From assembly GCF_052045245.1 (NCBI RefSeq), contig NZ_JBQEON010000011.1, positions 1 to 64,000 of the forward strand: DNA of 64,000 nt, written 5' to 3'. The DNA comes from Burkholderia sp052045245 (GTDB taxonomy: Bacteria > Pseudomonadota > Gammaproteobacteria > Burkholderiales > Burkholderiaceae). Below, in pieces: positions 52,784 through 64,000 of the stretch; the stretch's first letter is position 1; each line of letters begins with the position of its first letter. Below the pieces are notes generated by a model that saw only the letters and a program-made list of their open reading frames with translations, was not told the origin of the DNA and searched no databases. The position numbers and the translations under genes were made by a program.

Positions 52784-52787
<4 letters not shown>
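49392..52787 (+). CDS. glgE: GlgE, alpha-1,4-glucan:maltose-1-phosphate maltosyltransferase with long N-terminal extension
   Basis: GlgE extends alpha-1,4-glucan from maltose-1-phosphate. The 1131-residue protein is far longer than typical GlgE (about 660-700). Residues about 445-1130 match GlgE: FSSWYEMFPRSA, the GH13_3 nucleophile Asp836 in FRVDNPHTKP, acid Glu865 in LSEAFTRP and Asp923 in NTPDINPRH, spaced 29 and 58 as in characterised GlgE. The first 445 residues are a second, amylase-like barrel (FAHVAAMGFDHVLIGGFW) that has lost obvious GH13 catalytic motifs. No ribosome site is clear. Its stop overlaps treS (ATGA). It is first in a sigma-54-like promoted trehalose/glycogen operon. Confidence 0.9.
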
Positions 52788-58391
<5,604 letters not shown>

Positions 58392-58423
58392 CCCCCGGCG
58401 CCCTCGACACGGAGACCCTCCCC

Positions 58424-60538
58424 ATGCCGACCGCCCTGCCCTCCCGTCTCGAACCCGGCCGCTGCTATCCGCTCGGTGCGACCTGGGACGGCCTCGGCAC
58501 CAATTTCGCGGTGTTTTCCGCGCATGCGCAGCGCATCCAGCTGTGCGTGTTCGATCCGACCGGCCGCAAGGAACTCGCGCGCCTCGACCTGCCCGAATGC
58601 ACCGACGAGGTGTGGCACGGCTACCTGCCGAACGCGCATCCGGGCACCGTGTACGGTTTTCGCGCGGACGGCCCGTACCAGCCGCAGCACGGCCATCGCT
58701 TCAACCCGACCAAGCTGCTGCTCGACCCGTACGCGCGCAAGCTGGTCGGCCAGTTCCGCTGGTCCGACGCGCTGTTCGGCTATCGCGTGCATTCGAACCG
58801 CGCGGATCTGTCGATGGACCGCCGCGATTCCGCGCCCGCGATGCCGAAGGCCGTGGTGGTCGACGAAGCCTTCGACTGGCGCACCGACCGGCGCCCGAAC
58901 GTGCCGTGGCGCAGCACCGTGATCTACGAGACCCACGTGCGCGGTGCGTCGATGCGCCGCGCCGGGCTGCGCGTGCCGGAGCGCGGCACGTTCGCCTCGC
59001 TCGCGCACCCGGCGTTCGTCGATCACCTGCTGTCGATCGGCGTGACGACGATCGAGCTGCTGCCGGTGCATGCGTTCCTCCAGCAGCGCGCGCTCGTGCA
59101 CCGCGGGCTGCGCAACTACTGGGGCTACGACACGGCCGCGTTCTTCGCGCCGGAGCCGTCGTATTTGTCCACGCGGCGGCTCGACGAGATGCGCATCGCG
59201 ATCCGCCAGCTGCATGCGGCCGGCATCGAGGTCGTGCTCGACGTCGTCTACAACCACACGTGCGAAGGCAACGAGCTCGGCCCGACGCTGTCGTGGCGCG
59301 GCCTCGACAACGCGAGCTACTATCGGCTGCGGCCGGACGATCCGCGCTATCACGTCGACGAGACCGGCTGCGGCAACACGCTCAACCTGTCGCACCCGCG
59401 CGTCGTGCAGATGGTGATGGACTCGCTGCGCTACTGGGCCACCGCGTTCAACATCGACGGCTTTCGCTTCGATCTCGGCGTGACGCTCGGGCGCGAGGAT
59501 CACGGCTTCGAGCCGGGTGCGGGGTTTTTCGACGCACTGCGGCAGGACCCGGTGCTCGCGCAGCGCAAGCTGATCACCGAGCCGTGGGATCTCGGCCCCG
59601 GCGGCTATCAGCTGGGCCGCCATCCGCCCGGCTTCGCCGAATGGAACGACCGCTTTCGCGACACCGTGCGGCGCTTCTGGCGCGGCGACGCGGGGCAGCG
59701 TCCGGAGCTCGCCGCGCGGCTCGCGGGCTCGGCCGACCTGTTCAATCACCAGCGGCGCCACACGTGGGCATCGGTCAATTTCGTCACCGCGCACGACGGC
59801 TTCACGCTCGCCGATCTGGTCTCGTATGCGCACAAGCACAACGACGCGAACGGCGAGGACAACCGCGACGGCCGCGACGACAACTGCAGCGCGAACTGGG
59901 GCGTCGAAGGCGCCACCGACAATGCGTCGATCCGCGACCTGCGCGAGCGCGTCGCCCGCTCGATGCTCGCGACGCTGTTCACCGCGCTCGGCACGCCGAT
60001 GCTCGTCGCCGGCGACGAATTCGGCCGCACGCAGCACGGCAACAACAATGCGTATTGCCAGGATAACGAACTGTCGTGGCTCGACTGGGACCTCGCGCGC
60101 AGCGACGAAGGCGTGCAGATGATGCGTTTCGTGTCGCGGCTCGCCGCGATGCGGCGCATGTATCCGGTGATGTCCGCGCCGCGCTATCCGTCGGGCGATC
60201 GCGACGGCGCGCCCGGCATGCGCGAGATCGGCTGGTTCGACGAACGCGGCAACGCGCTGAACGTGCCCGCGTGGGAGGACGGCGAGCGCCGTGCGCTGAC
60301 GATGCGGCGCGTCGGCACCGGCCGCACCGGCCGTACCGAGGCCTTGCTCGTGATGCTGAACGCGTCGGCCGGCACGATCACGTTCAAGCCGCCCGCCCCG
60401 GCGCTCGACTATCGCGTGCTGCTCGATTCCGCGACGCCCGACGCCGGCCCGCGCGCGTGGCCGGAGGCCGGCCTCGACGTCGCCGCGCACGCGGCCGTGA
60501 TCGCCGTTGCGGCCGTGCCACCCGACCTGTCTTCGTGA
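58424..60538 (+). CDS. glgX: Glycogen debranching enzyme GlgX
   Basis: GlgX hydrolyses alpha-1,6 links of short branches in glycogen. The 704-residue GH13_11 protein has the N-terminal CBM48 (GTNFAVFSAHAQRIQLCVFD), VVYNHTCEGNE, nucleophile Asp in GFRFDLGVTLGRE, acid Glu in KLITEPWDLGPGGYQ and FVTAHDGFTLADLVSY. It starts 33 bp after glgB. Together with the next two genes it turns glycogen into maltodextrin and then trehalose. Confidence 0.95.
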   Translation: MPTALPSRLEPGRCYPLGATWDGLGTNFAVFSAHAQRIQLCVFDPTGRKELARLDLPECTDEVWHGYLPNAHPGTVYGFRADGPYQPQHGHRFNPTKLLLDPYARKLVGQFRWSDALFGYRVHSNRADLSMDRRDSAPAMPKAVVVDEAFDWRTDRRPNVPWRSTVIYETHVRGASMRRAGLRVPERGTFASLAHPAFVDHLLSIGVTTIELLPVHAFLQQRALVHRGLRNYWGYDTAAFFAPEPSYLSTRRLDEMRIAIRQLHAAGIEVVLDVVYNHTCEGNELGPTLSWRGLDNASYYRLRPDDPRYHVDETGCGNTLNLSHPRVVQMVMDSLRYWATAFNIDGFRFDLGVTLGREDHGFEPGAGFFDALRQDPVLAQRKLITEPWDLGPGGYQLGRHPPGFAEWNDRFRDTVRRFWRGDAGQRPELAARLAGSADLFNHQRRHTWASVNFVTAHDGFTLADLVSYAHKHNDANGEDNRDGRDDNCSANWGVEGATDNASIRDLRERVARSMLATLFTALGTPMLVAGDEFGRTQHGNNNAYCQDNELSWLDWDLARSDEGVQMMRFVSRLAAMRRMYPVMSAPRYPSGDRDGAPGMREIGWFDERGNALNVPAWEDGERRALTMRRVGTGRTGRTEALLVMLNASAGTITFKPPAPALDYRVLLDSATPDAGPRAWPEAGLDVAAHAAVIAVAAVPPDLSS

Positions 60539-60547
60539 GGAACCGCC

Positions 60548-62419
60548 ATGACGTCACGTTCCGCCCCTCCGCCCGGCACCCACGCGTTCGCGTCGTCGTT
60601 CGGCGCAACCTGCATCGACGCCGGGCACACGCGCTTCCGGCTGTGGGCGCCCGCGAGCCGCACCGCCGCGGTCGAACTGCACGGCGAGCAGCGCGTCGGC
60701 ATGCGGCCGGCGGGGGACGGCTGGTTCGAGGCGAGCGCGCCGTGCGGCCCCGGCGCGCTGTACCGCTTCCTGCTCGACGACGGTCTCGCGGTGCCCGATC
60801 CGGCCTCGCGTTTTCAGCCGTATGACGTGCACGGGCCCAGCCAGGTCGTCGATCCGGCCGCCTATCGCTGGCGCAACGATGCGTGGCGCGGCCGGCCGTG
60901 GCACGAGACGGTGCTGTACGAGCTGCACGTCGGCGCGTGCGGCGGCTATGCGAACGTCGCACGCCGCCTGGCCGACCTCGCCGCGCTCGGCGTGACCGCG
61001 CTCGAGCTGATGCCCGTCAACACGTTCCCGGGGGCGCGCAACTGGGGCTACGACGGCGTGCTGCCGTTCGCACCCGACGCGTCGTACGGACGGCCCGAGG
61101 AGCTGAAGGCACTCGTCGACGCCGCGCACGGGTTCGGGCTGCAGGTGTTTCTCGACGTCGTATACAACCACTTCGGCCCCGAAGGCAACCTGCTGCCGCG
61201 CTATGCGCCCGAATTTTTCCGCACCGACCGGCAGACTGCGTGGGGGCCCGCGATCGATTTCTCGCGCGCGCAGACGAGCGCGTTCTTCAGCGACAACGCG
61301 CTGTACTGGCTCGACGAATTCCGCTTCGACGGCCTGCGCATCGATGCCGCGCACGCGATCGACGACGATGCGTGGTTGCGCGCGCTGGCGCGCCGCGTGC
61401 GCGCGTATGCCGGCGACACCCGCCACGTGCATCTGGTGCTCGAGAACGAGCGCAATGCGGCGAGCCTGCTGGGGCCCGGCGGTTTCGACGCGCAGTGGAA
61501 CGACGATTTCCACAACAGCGCGCACGTGCTGCTGACCGGCGAACGCGACGGCTACTACCGCGCGTACGCCGATGCGCCGCTGCGCCATCTCGCGCGCACG
61601 CTCGGCGAAGGCTTCGCGTACCAGGGCGAGCCGTCGCCGCTGCACGACGGCGCGCCGCGCGGCGAGCCGAGCACGCACCTGCCGCCGACCGCGTTCGTCA
61701 CGTTCCTGCAGAACCACGACCAGATCGGCAACCGCGCGTTCGGCGAACGGCTGCGCGCGCTCGCGAACGACGACGCGGTGCGCGCGGCCACCGCGCTGAT
61801 GCTGCTCGCGCCCCAGGTGCCGCTGCTGTTCATGGGCGAGGAAGACGGCAGCACGCAACCGTTCCAGTTCTTCACCGACTATCGCGGCGCGCTCGCCGAT
61901 GCGGTGCGCGAAGGCCGCCGCCGCGAGTTCGCCGCGTTTCCCGCCTTCGCCGATCCCGCGCATCGCGACGCGATTCCCGATCCGAACGATCCCGGCACGT
62001 TCGTGCGCTCGTCGCCGTGCCACGCGAACGACGACGCCTGGCCCGACGCCGACGCATGGCGCCGCTTCTACCGCAGCGCGCTGACGGTGCGCGCGGCGCT
62101 CGTGACACCGCATTTGCCGGGCGCCCGCGCGCTCGGCGCCGAGCCGCTGTTCGGCAACGGCAACGGCGGCGCGGTTGCGCTCGTCGCGCGCTGGCGGCTC
62201 GGCGACGGCAGCACGCTGACGATCGCGTTCAATCCCGGCTCGCACGACGCGGTGCTGGCCGCGCCGCCGGTCGGCAAGATCGTGTTCGAGACACCGCCGC
62301 GCGCACGCGACCGGCTCGCCGACCAGCGGCTGACCGCGCGCACCTGCATCGCGTGGCGCGACGGCGCGGTCAACCTCGATGCACTGCATCACCGCGCGAA
62401 CGGGCACGCACGACCATGA
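60548..62419 (+). CDS. treZ: Malto-oligosyltrehalose trehalohydrolase TreZ
   Basis: TreZ cuts trehalose from the maltooligosyltrehalose made by TreY. The 623-residue GH13_10 protein has the family marks ELHVGACGGYANVARRL, DVVYNHFGPEGN, nucleophile Asp in GLRIDAAHAIDDDAWL, the Glu in LVLENERNA and FLQNHDQIGNRAFGERL. The ATG at 60548 has an AGGAA site and starts 9 bp after glgX. It pairs with a TreY expected beyond the window, probably downstream of malQ. Confidence 0.93.
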   Translation: MTSRSAPPPGTHAFASSFGATCIDAGHTRFRLWAPASRTAAVELHGEQRVGMRPAGDGWFEASAPCGPGALYRFLLDDGLAVPDPASRFQPYDVHGPSQVVDPAAYRWRNDAWRGRPWHETVLYELHVGACGGYANVARRLADLAALGVTALELMPVNTFPGARNWGYDGVLPFAPDASYGRPEELKALVDAAHGFGLQVFLDVVYNHFGPEGNLLPRYAPEFFRTDRQTAWGPAIDFSRAQTSAFFSDNALYWLDEFRFDGLRIDAAHAIDDDAWLRALARRVRAYAGDTRHVHLVLENERNAASLLGPGGFDAQWNDDFHNSAHVLLTGERDGYYRAYADAPLRHLARTLGEGFAYQGEPSPLHDGAPRGEPSTHLPPTAFVTFLQNHDQIGNRAFGERLRALANDDAVRAATALMLLAPQVPLLFMGEEDGSTQPFQFFTDYRGALADAVREGRRREFAAFPAFADPAHRDAIPDPNDPGTFVRSSPCHANDDAWPDADAWRRFYRSALTVRAALVTPHLPGARALGAEPLFGNGNGGAVALVARWRLGDGSTLTIAFNPGSHDAVLAAPPVGKIVFETPPRARDRLADQRLTARTCIAWRDGAVNLDALHHRANGHARP

Positions 62420-64000
62420 CGTCCGACATACCGATCGCCGAACTCGCGCGCGCGGCCGGGCTGGAGCCCGACTGGATCGACTCGGGCGGCGTCGCGCGGC
62501 GGGTGGACGACGACGCGCTCGTCGCGCTCGTCGATGCGCTCGGCTGGCCATGCGGCACGCCGATCGAGCGCGTCGACAGCGCGGCCGCGCTCGCCGCTGC
62601 GCACGATGCGACGCCGCAGGTCGTCACCGGTGACGCCGGCGTGCCGCTGGCGCTGCCGCGCAGCATCGCGCCGCCGGGCGCACGCGTGCGGATCGCGCTC
62701 GAATCGGGCGGGCACGTCGACGCGCGCGTGGCCGGCGCGGGCGAACACGGGATGCTGCCGCCGCTCGCGCAGCCCGGCTATCACGCGCTCGACATCGGCG
62801 CACAGCGGATCGGGCTCGCGATCGCGCCGCCGCGAGCGCGCCCGTTCGATGCCGGCGACGGCGGCCCGCACGCACGGCGCCGCTGGGGCATCGCGGCGCA
62901 GCTCTACAGCCTGCGCCGCGCGGGCGACCAGGGCGCGGGCGACTACACCGCGCTGGCCGGCCTCGCCGTCCACGCGGCGCGGCACGGCGCGCACGCCGTC
63001 GCGATCAGCCCGACGCATGCCGGCTATCCGGCGCTGCCCGAGCACGACAGTCCGTATTCGCCGTCGTCGCGGCGCTGGCACAACGTCGCGTATCTCGACA
63101 GCGACGCGGTGCCGGGCGCCGACATCGTGCGGCAAATGAGCGGCGCAGCGGCGGGCATCGAGCCCGCAACCGATGCGCCGCTGATCGACTGGCCGCATGT
63201 GTTGCCGCTGAAGCTGCGCCGGCTGCGTGCGTGCTTCGATGCGTGGCGTGCGAGCGGCGAGCCGTCGCGCGACGCGTTCGAGCGGTTTCGCGGCGCGGGC
63301 GGCGCGGCGCTCGACGCCCATGCGCGCTTCGACGCGCTGCAGGCGTTCTGCATCGACCACGGGCTCGGCGCGGACTGGCGGCAATGGCCCGCGCAATGGC
63401 GCACGCCGGCGTCGGCCGAAGTCGACGCGTTCGCGCATGCCCATGCCGAGACGATCGCGTTCCACACGTTCCTGCAATGGTGCGCGGCGGACGCGCTCGG
63501 TCGCGCGCAGCATGCGGCGCGCGATGCCGGGATGGCGATCGGGTTGATCGCCGACCTCGCGGTCGGCTCCGATCGCGCCGGCAGCGACGCGTGGGCGCAC
63601 GGCACGACGCTGCTGCGCGGCGTGTCGGTCGGCGCGCCGCCCGACCTGTTCAATGCGGACGGCCAGGCGTGGGGCGTGACGACGTGGACGCCCGCCGCGC
63701 TGCGCGCGAACGGCTTCGCGCCGTTCGTCGCGCTGTTGCGCACGGCCTTCGCGCATGCGGGCGGGATCCGCATCGATCACGTGCTCGGTTTGGCGCGTAT
63801 GTGGATCGTGCCGGAAGGCCGGTCGCCGCGCGACGGCGCGTACCTGCGCTATCCGCTCGACGATCTCCTGCGGCTCGTCGCGCTGGAGGCGGCACGGCAT
63901 CGCGCGGTCGCGATCGGAGAAGATCTCGGCACGGTGCCGGCCGGGTTTCGGGCGCGGCTCGGCGCGCAAGGCATCGCGGGGATGCGCGTGCTGTGGTTCG
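62416..64000 (+). CDS. malQ: 4-alpha-glucanotransferase MalQ, truncated by window end
   Basis: MalQ moves alpha-1,4-glucan segments between chains and lets maltodextrins be re-used. The 528 codons in view cover most of the GH77 barrel: WGIAAQLYSLR, the LGLARMWIVPEG-like motif after the nucleophile region IRIDHVL, and IGEDLGTVP with the acid Glu. The ATG at 62416 overlaps the treZ stop (ATGA). The gene continues past the end of the window, so its C-terminus is unseen. Confidence 0.9.
   Translation, partial: MTSDIPIAELARAAGLEPDWIDSGGVARRVDDDALVALVDALGWPCGTPIERVDSAAALAAAHDATPQVVTGDAGVPLALPRSIAPPGARVRIALESGGHVDARVAGAGEHGMLPPLAQPGYHALDIGAQRIGLAIAPPRARPFDAGDGGPHARRRWGIAAQLYSLRRAGDQGAGDYTALAGLAVHAARHGAHAVAISPTHAGYPALPEHDSPYSPSSRRWHNVAYLDSDAVPGADIVRQMSGAAAGIEPATDAPLIDWPHVLPLKLRRLRACFDAWRASGEPSRDAFERFRGAGGAALDAHARFDALQAFCIDHGLGADWRQWPAQWRTPASAEVDAFAHAHAETIAFHTFLQWCAADALGRAQHAARDAGMAIGLIADLAVGSDRAGSDAWAHGTTLLRGVSVGAPPDLFNADGQAWGVTTWTPAALRANGFAPFVALLRTAFAHAGGIRIDHVLGLARMWIVPEGRSPRDGAYLRYPLDDLLRLVALEAARHRAVAIGEDLGTVPAGFRARLGAQGIAGMRVLWF

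Overview
The window is high-GC proteobacterial DNA with the gene content and codon bias of Burkholderia, most likely the B. cepacia complex. The indicators are an OmpC-type porin of the Neisseria/Burkholderia kind, a catBCA-benABCD cluster, a CtaD/CtaE fusion oxidase, and a GlgE/TreS/TreZ glycogen-trehalose operon. No rRNA, tRNA or CRISPR array was recognised. One ambiguous base (N at 55631) causes an apparent frameshift in treS.

Region by region. 1-3784: an IS3-family element whose right end truncates a type VI secretion vgrG. 4425-19648: an accessory metabolic and respiratory block. It holds a minus-strand operon (enolase-superfamily enzyme, duplicated membrane protein, gluconate dehydrogenase subunit-3-like protein, GMC oxidoreductase), a thiamine-diphosphate enzyme facing the other way, an SDR plus GH15 pair, and a cytochrome c oxidase cluster (ctaC, fused ctaDE, a small membrane protein, a triheme cytochrome c). 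19623-21018: a toxin-antitoxin pair lying between two 62-bp direct repeats. 21179-23494: three Hsp20 genes and one divergent unknown gene, with back-to-back sigma-32-like promoters. 23644-31738: porin, RidA-like protein, benDCBA and catACB, which convert benzoate through catechol and cis,cis-muconate towards muconolactone. 32333-35447: a DUF4337 protein, a beta-propeller remnant and chromate resistance chrBA. 35847-39793: benzyl alcohol/benzaldehyde-type dehydrogenases with a GAF-Fis regulator. 39900-44453: OmpW, AraC regulator, MFS exporter, HAD phosphatase and a small protein. 44632-49199: an MgtC-led operon with a phospholipase D/VTT fusion and an EEP phosphatase. 49392-64000: glgE-treS/mak-glgB-glgX-treZ-malQ, the last cut by the window end.

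The main unifying signal is regulatory. Four intergenic sites match the sigma-54 -24/-12 consensus exactly at GGCACG-N4-TTGC, and a fifth has one mismatch in those ten bases. Each points at the start of one of the accessory operons: the enolase/GMC operon, the TPP enzyme, SDR-GH15, the mgtC/PLD operon and the glgE trehalose operon. This suggests one sigma-54-dependent stress or envelope-carbon regulon spread over the window, driven by an activator not encoded here. The Hsp20 group appears to be separately controlled by sigma-32.
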